Source: Parcubacteria group bacterium Greene0416_79
Lineage (GTDB): Bacteria > Patescibacteriota > Minisyncoccia > Phycocordibacterales > UBA10002
Reading direction: 5' to 3'
DNA: 8,414 nucleotides
NCBI GenBank assembly: GCA_007375655.1
Contig: VMES01000031.1
Span: 1 to 8,414 of the forward strand
Below the pieces are notes generated by a model. The model had not been told where the DNA came from. It did no database searches and worked only from the letters and a program-made list of their open reading frames with translations. The translations under genes were made by a program, and so were the position numbers. The first letter of the stretch is position 1; each line of letters starts with the position of its first letter. Positions 1 to 5,932 of this stretch are shown here, in pieces.

Positions 1-112
1 GATCAAGGTCATCGCCTCGTACACCGAAGACCAGATTATCACCTCTGATCCGTCGCAACTGCTGGCGATTAAGGCGGCGAAAGAAGAACACAGAGCCGCC
101 GAACAACCCTAG
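1..112 (+). CDS. C-terminal end of an unidentified protein (possibly VirB4-like ATPase), 5' end outside window
   Basis: An open frame enters from the left edge (codons from position 2) and ends with TAG at 110-112, giving 36 residues that begin IKVIASYTEDQIITSDPSQL and finish with an Ala/Glu/Lys-rich tail. The pattern of a beta strand (IKVIAS) followed by a TSDPSQLLAIK-type helix reminds me of the extreme C terminus of VirB4/TraC-like ATPases of CPR type IV secretion-like loci. The downstream membrane protein and pilin operon fit that setting. The fragment is too short to assign securely, so the functional guess is inference only. The reading frame itself is supported by the absence of stops and by its end just before a typical intergenic repeat. 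Confidence 0.5.
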   Translation, partial: IKVIASYTEDQIITSDPSQLLAIKAAKEEHRAAEQP

Positions 113-114
113 TT

Positions 115-186
115 TATAGCTGATAGCTGATAGAAAGATTCCTTCTGAAACTTGTCTTGACTATAAGCTAAAAGCTATCAACTATA
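115..186. repeat. Self-complementary degenerate repeat spacer (word TAGCTGA)
   Basis: The spacer between the first two genes holds tandem copies of TAGCTGA and its inverted complement. Left arm 115-133 and right arm 168-186 are inverted repeats matching at 16 of 19 positions around a 34-nt loop. No T-tract follows, so it is not a standard intrinsic terminator, although it could form a hairpin in RNA. Confidence 0.6.
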
Positions 187-199
187 AGCTTCTCCAGAG

Positions 200-775
200 A
201 TGCCTCCGCAACCACAACCGACGCAACAAAAACAACCGAGCCAAAGCATGCTTGAGCGTGGCGCAATCCTCGGCATCAAAGAACTTTACAAGCAGGCCGG
301 GGTTGAGTTCAATGAGGCGAAGGACCTGCCGGCTCTTCGGGAGGCACGGATGAACCGCCCCGAGATGCCGCCCTTTCCCATTCTTATCCTCCTCGTAGCG
401 CTCGCGAAGGACGGCGCCGATATGATTCTGTGGTTCTCTGACCAGGCGGCTCTGACCGGAATTGGCCTGCTTATCACGGTCTGGGCTAGAGTCATCATCA
501 CCGCGCTTACGCTCATCGCTGGCCTGACCATTTGGCTGTGGATTGCGGGAAGGATAACCGGCATGCGCGCATTGGGGTCATTAACCATGTGGTATGTGAA
601 AAGGCGTATCAAGTCCGGAGTCGCCGTTGCAACCTTTGAACTGGTCATCCCGTTGCTTCCGCTCGGGAGCATCTATGTGCTTATGGCGCATCACGACCAA
701 AACAAGTATGTCCAGATCTTCGATGCGGCCGCGGGGAAACTGGCAAAGGTCCTTAAAGGCAAGTTTGGCAAATAG
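200..775 (+). CDS. Multi-pass membrane protein, CPR-type hypothetical
   Basis: This 191-residue protein has a Pro/Gln-rich N terminus (1-17), an amphipathic segment (about 18-52), and then hydrophobic stretches at about 58-77, 87-117 and 140-163. A basic stretch (YVKRRIK) lies between the last two, and a Lys-rich tail follows IYVLMAHHDQNKY. I recognise the FxLVIPLLPLGSIYVLMAH-like pattern from uncharacterised membrane proteins encoded near VirB4-like genes in Parcubacteria, but no biochemical function is known to me. The ATG at 200 is used because it is the first in frame and leaves the upstream repeat as spacer. No Shine-Dalgarno motif precedes it. The gene follows the partial gene at the left edge on the same strand, so the two are probably co-transcribed. 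A role in the envelope apparatus is inferred from context only. Confidence 0.7.
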   Translation: MPPQPQPTQQKQPSQSMLERGAILGIKELYKQAGVEFNEAKDLPALREARMNRPEMPPFPILILLVALAKDGADMILWFSDQAALTGIGLLITVWARVIITALTLIAGLTIWLWIAGRITGMRALGSLTMWYVKRRIKSGVAVATFELVIPLLPLGSIYVLMAHHDQNKYVQIFDAAAGKLAKVLKGKFGK

Positions 776-880
776 CCCATAAAACGCGAGAAACGCCGGT
801 GATATAATTGATGTATTCAACGCGTAAATTACTCAGTAAAGTTAAAGAGCAATACCACAGCGCATTCGCATGAGCGGCGT

Positions 881-990
881 TTGCAGTGTCACAATCCCCC
901 ACTTTTCGGAAAAAGTGGGGGATGGCACAGCAATGCTTTTTGGCATGCGTGCGAGAATCAGAGGTCCGCAATTCCGCTTCTTCACTGCAA
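881..990. repeat. Nested inverted-repeat element upstream of the first toxin-antitoxin operon
   Basis: An outer pair TTGCAGTG (881-888) and CACTGCAA (983-990) encloses a perfect 13-bp inverted repeat with a 4-nt loop (894-923; core CCCCCACTTTT / AAAAGTGGGGG). The central hairpin is very stable but has no T-tract directly after it on either strand. It is therefore unlikely to be an ordinary intrinsic terminator. No believable protein lies in 776-1027. It could be a small non-autonomous repeat, a structured RNA or a regulatory element. Whether it is dispersed in the genome cannot be seen from here. Confidence 0.6.
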
Positions 991-992
991 GG

Positions 993-1027
993 TTGACGCG
1001 GGCACCGTAGTACACTATACTGTACAC
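993..1027 (+). promoter_or_regulatory. Promoter and operator-like palindrome of the first toxin-antitoxin operon, leaderless
   Basis: A -35 box TTGACG (993-998) and a -10 box TATACT (1016-1021) are separated by exactly 17 nt. The ATG begins 6 nt after the -10 box, so transcription would start at or next to the start codon. The stretch 1010-1025 (GTACACTATACTGTAC) is a palindrome at 14 of 16 positions and overlaps the -10 box, and TGTACA occupies 1021-1026. TGTACA is the core operator known for YefM-type antitoxins, which fits autorepression by the encoded protein. Confidence 0.75.
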
Positions 1028-1330
1028 ATGAATACCATCCTCCCCATCTCAAAGGTTCGCAAAGAAATTTTCCGCGTTACCGATGCGGCGCGCGACGGAG
1101 CACTCATCACCATTACAGAAAACGGCGAGGCGAAAGCCGTGCTTATGTCCGCGGAAGAATTTGATTCGTGGAGAGAAACACTTGAGGTCATGCGGGAGTT
1201 TCCGGACGCGGACAAAGATTTTAAACAGGCGAAGCGCGCGATGAAAAGCGGCGCGTATAAACGATACAAAATCATTACGCCTTATGTATCACGTTCGTCT
1301 CGCGCGGCGCGCGGAAAAAGAACTCGCTAA
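1028..1330 (+). CDS. Phd/YefM-like antitoxin
   Basis: This 100-residue protein begins MNTILPISKVRKEIFRVTDA and continues with DGALITITENGEAKAVLMSAEEFDSW, the typical N-terminal DNA-binding fold of Phd/YefM antitoxins (ISxxRxxxxxxxxxxxxxxxxxITxNGxxxAVLxSxxEF). Residues from about 60 on (FPDADKDFKQAKRAMKSGA) would be the flexible toxin-wrapping part. The ATG at 1028 is chosen over the longer upstream open frame because it coincides with the family start and follows the promoter by 6 nt. The last 47 nt overlap the toxin gene in another frame and encode an Arg/Ser-rich tail, which looks imposed by the overlap. The protein is expected to neutralise the RelE-type toxin encoded next and to repress its own promoter through the TGTACA palindrome. 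Confidence 0.85.
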   Translation: MNTILPISKVRKEIFRVTDAARDGALITITENGEAKAVLMSAEEFDSWRETLEVMREFPDADKDFKQAKRAMKSGAYKRYKIITPYVSRSSRAARGKRTR

Positions 1331-1535
1331 ATTACCACAAAAGGCGCAACACCGCGTTCGCGCTTCCTGTGCCGCACTCTCCGAGAATCCGCTTCTTGGA
1401 AAACCGCTCAAAGGAATTCTCGCTGGCGCATATTCGGTCTATGTCTGGCCATACCGAATCGTCTATGCCCCCTTCCACAAGGAGAAGACCGTCATCGTGC
1501 TTCGTGTCCGGCATAGAAAAGACGCGTACCGTTGA
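1284..1535 (+). CDS. RelE/ParE-family toxin
   Basis: This 83-residue basic protein starts MYHVRLARRAEKELAKLPQK, the usual RelE/ParE opening strand and helix. It goes on with LxxNPLLGKPLKGILAGAYSVYVWPYRIVY and ends RVRHRKDAYR, matching the conserved core strands and C-terminal R-xx-HRKxxYR signature of the superfamily. RelE members cleave mRNA in the ribosomal A site, while ParE members inhibit gyrase. The HRKDAYR ending favours the RelE type, but this cannot be settled by eye. The gene overlaps the antitoxin by 47 nt and has no ribosome binding site of its own, so translational coupling to the antitoxin is likely. Length is normal for the family and no lesion is visible. Confidence 0.85.
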   Translation: MYHVRLARRAEKELAKLPQKAQHRVRASCAALSENPLLGKPLKGILAGAYSVYVWPYRIVYAPFHKEKTVIVLRVRHRKDAYR

Positions 1536-1587
1536 CAGAGTACTCTTCGCAATTTTCCCTCTATACTTTTTGTGCTATGATTGAATT
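1532..1587 (+). promoter_or_regulatory. Putative promoter of the second toxin-antitoxin module, leaderless
   Basis: TATGAT at 1576-1581 lies exactly 6 nt before the ATG at 1588, the same geometry as in the first module. A second -10-like TATACT is at 1562-1567. A perfect TTGACA occurs at 1532-1537, overlapping the stop of the preceding toxin, but it is 24 nt from TATACT and 38 nt from TATGAT, so it does not form a canonical pair with either. The -10 assignment therefore rests on the hexamer and its position alone. Confidence 0.45.
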
Positions 1588-1764
1588 ATGATTCTCAGTG
1601 CAACAACGGCCGCACACTTACTGCGGCAAACCGAGAAGGCCGCGCGAGTGGCGGTGCGGAACCGTTTTTTAATTGAGACCTATCTAAGCGCCATGGAAGC
1701 AAAAGCGGGAAAGACGACTCAACACCGTTCTGCACGAGCCCTTTTTAGAAAACTGCGGATTTAA
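1588..1764 (+). CDS. Small putative antitoxin of the second module
   Basis: A 58-residue open frame runs from ATG 1588 to TAA 1762-1764. The product begins MILSATTAAHLLRQTEKAAR and ends ARALFRKLRI; it is basic and mostly helix-favouring. I do not recognise its family. It is called a gene because it fills the gap in front of a RelE-type toxin and its stop codon directly abuts the toxin ATG (TAAATG). It also has a -10-like box 6 nt before its ATG. That position is where type II antitoxins are normally encoded. Direct abutment would give tight translational coupling. Alternatives are a diverged or degraded antitoxin, or a short leader peptide. Confidence 0.6.
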   Translation: MILSATTAAHLLRQTEKAARVAVRNRFLIETYLSAMEAKAGKTTQHRSARALFRKLRI

Positions 1765-2031
1765 ATGCTTCGTCTTGAAACAACACCGCGTTTTGACCGG
1801 CGGTTGGTTGCATTTGTGAGAGCACATCCCGACCTACGGGAGAGAACCGGTACCCTTATTGACCGGTTGGCGGCATCGCCGTTTGACCCGCGAAACAAAA
1901 CGCACAAGCTCGAAGGGAGACTTCGGGCGTTTTGGGGTGCGTATATCACGCGGAGTTATCGGGTTGTATTTTTGCTCGGAGACGAACACATTACGTTCAT
2001 CAACATCGGTTCCCATGATGAAGTGTACTAA
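1765..2031 (+). CDS. RelE-superfamily toxin, YafQ-like
   Basis: This 88-residue protein has an N-terminal TPRFDRRLVAFVRAHPDLRER strand-helix, then a helix LIDRLAASPFDPRNKTHKL, then EGRLRAFWGAYITRSYRVVFLLGDEHITFINIGSHDEVY. The HKLxGxLxxxWxxxIxxxYRVVF core and the terminal GSHDExY are characteristic of RelE-superfamily mRNA interferases close to YafQ, whose C-terminal GSHxELF histidine is functionally important. The length is normal. The start ATG immediately follows the stop of the small upstream gene. The 3' end faces a convergent antitoxin-like gene with only 22 nt between them. It is not similar enough to the other toxin in this window to suggest a recent duplication. Confidence 0.83.
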   Translation: MLRLETTPRFDRRLVAFVRAHPDLRERTGTLIDRLAASPFDPRNKTHKLEGRLRAFWGAYITRSYRVVFLLGDEHITFINIGSHDEVY

Positions 2032-2053
2032 ACCGGCAAGGACTGTCTGTGCC

Positions 2054-2275
2054 TTACCGCGAATTTCTACGTTCCAAATCTCGCCGGAGTACATCGAGTG
2101 TTACAAAATTACCTTTTGCATAATTCCGTTCGGCGCGTTCAAAAGCGCGCTTCTGCGCCTTAGTCATGGGCACCTCCTTAAAGACGCGAGCGCGGGTAAG
2201 CGCCTCGTACTCTTCTTTCGGGATAAGCACCAAGTCCTTACGGGCTAAATGCTTTGGTATAGTGATGATAGTCAT
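2054..2275 (-). CDS. Solitary antitoxin-like protein
   Basis: This minus-strand protein of 73 residues begins MTIITIPKHLARKDLVLIPKEEYEAL, an AbrB/Phd-like short strand pattern (IPKxL..KDLVLIPxxEYEAL). A basic helical part VPMTKAQKRAFERAERNYAKGNFVTLDVLRRDL follows. Small proteins of this pattern are common in Patescibacteria and usually sit in front of a RelE-type toxin, so I read it as an antitoxin. The ATG at 2275 is preferred to an in-frame GTG at 2284 because the MTxITIP opening is the family start. No toxin follows it on the minus strand; instead it converges on the YafQ-like toxin gene. It could be an orphan left after toxin loss, or a regulator. Function is inferred. Confidence 0.7.
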   Translation of the reverse strand: MTIITIPKHLARKDLVLIPKEEYEALTRARVFKEVPMTKAQKRAFERAERNYAKGNFVTLDVLRRDLERRNSR

Positions 2276-2340
2276 AGGGGGCACTTAGCATGCGGGGGAC
2301 GGAAACAAAAGCTGTGCACACCGAAATGCGCTGTGTCGTG

Positions 2341-2439
2341 TATAATAAAGGGTATTAAACCCTTTGATACGACTTCGTTCGGACGCGGTGTATCCGCCCG
2401 AGGTGGATCCACGCGCTCCTCACTCGTCGTAATAAAGCC
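2341..2439 (+). promoter_or_regulatory. Leader of the pilin operon with -10-like box and two hairpins
   Basis: A perfect TATAAT at 2341-2346 has no recognisable -35 partner at 16-18 nt. It is followed at once by a 7-bp hairpin (AAAGGGT / ACCCTTT, 2347-2365). A second, imperfect hairpin pairs 2384-2395 with 2405-2415, the latter overlapping a perfect palindrome GTGGATCCAC (2403-2412). The region 2276-2439 has no plausible gene and separates the divergent antitoxin-like gene from the operon beginning at 2440. Confidence 0.45.
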
Positions 2440-3459
2440 ATGCGAACTGCCGTCCTGTCTTTTGCGCTTACGTTCCTCTTTGCGCCGGGCGCGCTCTCGG
2501 CACAACTCGGCGGGGTGGGAGAGGAGCTACAGATCGTTCTTTCTCCGGAGCGGCCGCGCGCCGAGAGTGTGGTCATGCTTGAAGCGGAAAGTTTTGGCGC
2601 AAATCTGGACAGCGCGAAGATCGGCTGGTCTCTCAACGGCGAACCAGCGCTCCAGGGAATCGGCGAAAAACGATTCTCGGTACGGCTTGGCGCGCTCGGC
2701 ACCGCGACCGCAATCTCCGTCACGGCAGAGACCAGAGACGGAAGGCAGCTAACGAAAGAGGTCGTCATCCGCCCCGCCAATGTTGAGCTCCTCTTTGAGA
2801 GCAGCGGGTACACGCCGCCGTTTTATCGCGGCAAGGCGCTCATGCCGTTCCAGGGCTCCGCGCTCATTGCGGCGCTTCCCGCGTTTGTCAACGGAAGAGG
2901 AGATCGGCTCTCTCCAAAAGAACTCATCTATACCTGGAAGGAAGACGGAAATATCATCGGGGACTCTTCCGGGGCGGGGCGAAGCCTCTTTGTGATCGCC
3001 TCGCGCGTCCCGATCCGCTCCAAGGCCGTCTCGGTTGAGGTCGCCTCGGGAGACGGCGCCCTCATGGCAACCGCGGGAACCGAGATAACTCCGGTCGCTC
3101 CGCGGCTCCTTCTCTTTGAAGACCATCCGCTCTACGGGATAGCGTTCCACCGCGCGCTTCGGGGAGAGACGCCGCTTTCCAAAGACGAGATGCGCGTCTC
3201 CGCCATTCCGTTTTACTTTGAGGTTCCGGCGCGGGACAGCCGGCGCGTCACGTATTCCTGGTCGCTTAATTTCGCGCCGCTCTCAAATGAGCGGAAGCCG
3301 GATGTGGTGCTCCGCCGCACCTCTGATCGGGGCGGACGGGCAACCCTCTCGCTTGAGGCGCAGTATGACGAGGAGAAGTCCTTCCAGGCCGCGCGCGCGT
3401 CAGTCGGCATTATTATGGAGGAACGCTCGCTTAGAACGCTTCTCCACACAGATTCCTAA
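2440..3459 (+). CDS. Secreted PKD/Ig-like beta-domain protein of the CPR pilin operon
   Basis: This 339-residue protein starts with a clear Sec signal peptide (MRTAVLSFALTFLFAPGALS, probable cleavage after residue 20-21). The rest alternates in beta strands with PKD/Ig-like cues: IGWSLNGEP (about 62-70), LIYTWKEDGNIIGDSSGAGRS (about 165-185) and VTYSWSLN (about 270-277), suggesting three domains. YTPPFYRGKALMPFQG and LLLFEDHPLYGIAFHRAL are segments I recognise from uncharacterised Parcubacteria proteins encoded just ahead of TrbC/VirB2-like pilins. No C-terminal anchor is visible, so it is probably periplasmic or extracellular. It ends 9 nt before the pilin gene, so the two are almost certainly co-transcribed. 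The start has no Shine-Dalgarno motif. A structural or adhesive role in the pilus is inferred from context. Confidence 0.72.
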   Translation: MRTAVLSFALTFLFAPGALSAQLGGVGEELQIVLSPERPRAESVVMLEAESFGANLDSAKIGWSLNGEPALQGIGEKRFSVRLGALGTATAISVTAETRDGRQLTKEVVIRPANVELLFESSGYTPPFYRGKALMPFQGSALIAALPAFVNGRGDRLSPKELIYTWKEDGNIIGDSSGAGRSLFVIASRVPIRSKAVSVEVASGDGALMATAGTEITPVAPRLLLFEDHPLYGIAFHRALRGETPLSKDEMRVSAIPFYFEVPARDSRRVTYSWSLNFAPLSNERKPDVVLRRTSDRGGRATLSLEAQYDEEKSFQAARASVGIIMEERSLRTLLHTDS

Positions 3460-3468
3460 CCACTTCCT

Positions 3469-4686
3469 ATGAGCAGATACCGTGCCATTCTCATCCTTGC
3501 CCTTGCGTTGGTCTTCCTTGCCGCGCTCGCGCCGCTCGCGCTCGCGCAGATTGAGTTTACGCCGCTTGAGCCGCTGCCGGGAACCGGAGGCATTGATGCT
3601 CCCCCGTGTACGCCGGGCGAGAAGGGCTGCAAAGCCAACCTCTCCACCTATCTGAGGGGGCTCTACAATCTGGGAATCGGCCTCGCGGGACTCTTTCTCG
3701 TCTTCGCGATTGTGCGCGGAGGGTTTGAACTCATGTTCACTGACTCTATCCTGGGAAAGCTTGAGGGGAAAAAGATTATTCTCCAGGCGCTCGGCGGCGC
3801 GGTCATTGTCTACTCCTCGTACCTCCTCTTAAACACCTTTAACCCCCAGCTTGCGCGCGACCTTGATCTGAGCTTAAAGTTCCCGCGGCCGGGCCTGGTA
3901 GCGGAAGATACCCAGTTGCTCTCCACCTACGCCATTACGCAGAAACAATGGCAAGATTTTCAAGTAGCGGACGCGGCGCGAACCCAGAGATTAACCGCAC
4001 GGATTGCCGAGGCGAAAGCTGAAGCCGTAAGTTTAAGGGCGCAGGCAGCCGCCACAACAGACGAAGAAAAGAAAGCCATTCTCCTCGCAACGGCGGCACA
4101 GAGAGAAAGACAAACAACCGATCTAGAACTTGCCCGCGATGCAGGCGGAGGGGAGCGGCGGGTGAGCTTAAACGCACTCCGCTCCCAAACGCGGGCACAG
4201 CTTAACGAAGCGCTGACCGCGGCAGGAACCGAGATTCCGAAGATCAACTCGGCATTTGAGACGGCGCGCGGCGCGCTTGCAAACGAACCGGCGGAGGTCG
4301 CGGAGAGTCATTTTGACCAGATGAAGCGCATCGGCGCGGCAGAACAAAATCTCGCCATCGGCATCATAGAAAATCCGCCTCTTAAGTCATTCTATGGGCC
4401 AGGCGGAATATCAAACATCCTTGACCATGATACATGGAAGGGTGAAATTAAGGCGCGAATGGACGCTATTATGAATGAGAGCCGAATGCGCGCGAACGCA
4501 CTCGTTACCCTTAACTCACTACCCACCACCCCAGAGGAAGTGCGGCGCAGGATACCTGCGCTCATACAACTCGTTAAAACGCAGGCGGGGAACGATATCA
4601 AGGACATTAAAACGGTCTGCCGCGAAGTACCGGCGCTGAAGCAGACCTGCAAAGAGCACATCCCGGATATACAACCAGCAGACTAA
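3469..4686 (+). CDS. VirB2/TrbC-like pilin domain with long helical C-terminal extension
   Basis: The 405-residue product has a signal peptide (1-26, ending LALA before Q27), a short Pro/Gly-rich linker with C47 and C54, and then two hydrophobic segments. These lie at about 63-85 (LYNLGIGLAGLFLVFAIVRGG) and 102-122 (KIILQALGGAVIVYSSYLLL), with a short Gly/Lys loop between. That two-helix hairpin is the VirB2/TrbC pilin arrangement of type IV secretion systems. Unlike ordinary VirB2 (about 100-130 residues), it continues for some 260 residues of Ala/Glu/Arg/Gln-rich, coiled-coil-like sequence (about 155-300). A final segment has C383 and C394. It lies 9 nt downstream of the PKD-like gene and 12 nt upstream of the propeller gene. 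An envelope-spanning or filament-associated role is inferred. Confidence 0.72.
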   Translation: MSRYRAILILALALVFLAALAPLALAQIEFTPLEPLPGTGGIDAPPCTPGEKGCKANLSTYLRGLYNLGIGLAGLFLVFAIVRGGFELMFTDSILGKLEGKKIILQALGGAVIVYSSYLLLNTFNPQLARDLDLSLKFPRPGLVAEDTQLLSTYAITQKQWQDFQVADAARTQRLTARIAEAKAEAVSLRAQAAATTDEEKKAILLATAAQRERQTTDLELARDAGGGERRVSLNALRSQTRAQLNEALTAAGTEIPKINSAFETARGALANEPAEVAESHFDQMKRIGAAEQNLAIGIIENPPLKSFYGPGGISNILDHDTWKGEIKARMDAIMNESRMRANALVTLNSLPTTPEEVRRRIPALIQLVKTQAGNDIKDIKTVCREVPALKQTCKEHIPDIQPAD

Positions 4687-4698
4687 ACACTCCTTCAT

Positions 4699-5821
4699 AT
4701 GTCCCGCAAAACCGCCCTCATTCTCATAGCAAGCGTTATCGCACTCCTCGCTGCGGGGTTCCTTATTTTTTATTTCTTTCTTAGGCGGGGCGAGCCAGTG
4801 GAACCGCCTCCCGGCGGAGAATTTCCGAGCGGCGAAGAAGCGGCATTTGAAGAAAAGGAACCGGCGCTTCTTCCCGAAATAGACGGGGTAGCGCCGCTCG
4901 CGTTCCACCCGATTCTCCGGCGACTCTCAACAGTGCCGACCGCGGGAGCGGTTGCCGGGACGCGAGACCAGGGGACGCTCGTGCGCTACATTGAACGCGC
5001 GAGCGGCAATGTCTTTGAGATTTTAGCAACGGGGGAAGGGGAACGCCGCCTTACGAACACCACCATCCCGAAGGTCTATGAGGCGCTCTGGAACAAAGCC
5101 GGCAACGCAGTGCTCCTGCGCTACCTCAAAGACGACGGCGAGACCATCGGTCTCTCCGAATGGCGGAGACATCTTCTATGTGAGAGAGGAGGGCGGGGAG
5201 ACGCGGGGGGTGCGCGCCCGTTTTTCCGGAGGTAATCGCACGGCGCTCTTTGCCTCGCCTCTGCGCGAATGGCTGCCCATCTGGAGCGCGCAAGAAACCA
5301 TTGCGCTTCTCTCAAAACCCTCGGCACTTTCTGACGGATTGCTCCTCCTCCTCCTTGGAAACGGCGGGGGAGAAGAGCGGGTGGTGCTGCGCAACATCAA
5401 AGGGCTCACCGCGCTTCCGTCTCCCGCACTCTCCTACATACTCTATTCAAAGAGCACTGACTCGGGAGTGGAACTCTTTCTCTACGAGAGCGCGTCGCAA
5501 GAGAGCCGCGGGGTTTCGTTTGAGACGCTCCCCGAGAAATGCGCGTGGCAGAAGGATGAGAAAGCGTTCTACTGCGGCGTGCCGCTCTTCATGCCGGGGG
5601 GAAGCTATCCCGATGTGTGGTATCAGAGCGCGGTCGCGTTTGAAGACGAGCTCTGGCGGCTTGACCACAAGAGCGGCGTAACAACACTCCTCCTTGAAAC
5701 AAGCGCCGAGGCAGATACGCCGCTTGACATAAGCAAACCTTTCTTAAGCCCTGACGAAAGATTCCTTATCTTCACGAACAAGACTGACGGGACGCTCTGG
5801 AGCGTACAGCTGAAGCCGTGA
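4699..5821 (+). pseudogene. Membrane-anchored TolB/WD40-like beta-propeller protein, frameshifted
   Basis: The first part, in the frame of ATG 4699, gives a single N-terminal transmembrane anchor (TALILIASVIALLAAGFLIF), an acidic/Pro linker, and propeller-like sequence (LVRYIERASGNVFEIL, RLTNTTIPKVYEALWNKAGN, VLLRYLKDDGETIG) up to about 5148. The sense then passes to the +1-shifted frame from about 5150 (VSPNGGDIFYVREEGG) and continues through SPLREWLPIWS, LPEKCAWQKDEKAFYCGVP, and FLSPDERFLIFTNKTDGTLW to TGA at 5819-5821. The two halves match consecutive parts of the same kind of CPR protein. From memory of such proteins, a blade segment of perhaps 30 residues between GETIG and VSPNGG is also missing. 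No slippery heptamer is visible. Either a real inactivating deletion or a sequence/assembly error is possible. It belongs to the pilin operon. Confidence 0.72.
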
Positions 5822-5823
5822 AT

Positions 5824-5930
5824 CGTGTAACGCGCAACGTGTATCGTGAAGCCGGGGAGCGGGGAGCGTATTCTTCCGCTACCCGTTGCGCCTTTTCTTC
5901 CGCTACACGCTACACGTTATACGCTACACG
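5824..5930. terminator. Self-complementary repeat spacer between convergent genes, terminator-like
   Basis: Arms 5824-5848 and 5906-5930 are inverted repeats matching at 20 of 25 positions and enclose direct repeats (GGGGAGC twice at about 5854-5866, TTCTTCCGCTAC twice). The repeating word is CGCTACACG / CGTGTATCG. It sits exactly between the stop codons of two convergent genes, where a bidirectional terminator is expected. A T-rich stretch CCTTTTCTTC lies inside the loop rather than after the stem, so an intrinsic terminator is not proven. Confidence 0.5.
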
Positions 5931-5932
5931 TC

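Noticed and set aside
115..186. CRISPR array
   Set aside because: The repeated units are 7-11 nt, degenerate and without unique spacers of constant length; no cas gene is nearby.
881..1027. N-terminal extension of the first antitoxin from 881
   Set aside because: The extension contains the perfect hairpin and the promoter, and the Phd/YefM fold begins at the ATG at 1028.
2249..2752. Open frames of 167 and 152 codons overlapping the start of the pilin operon on both strands
   Set aside because: They are out-of-frame shadows of the signal-peptide protein and its leader, with Arg/Ser-rich composition typical of GC-rich antisense or shifted frames.
5140..5165. Programmed ribosomal frameshift in the propeller gene
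   Set aside because: No slippery heptamer, no internal Shine-Dalgarno and no obvious downstream pseudoknot; sequence also appears to be missing.
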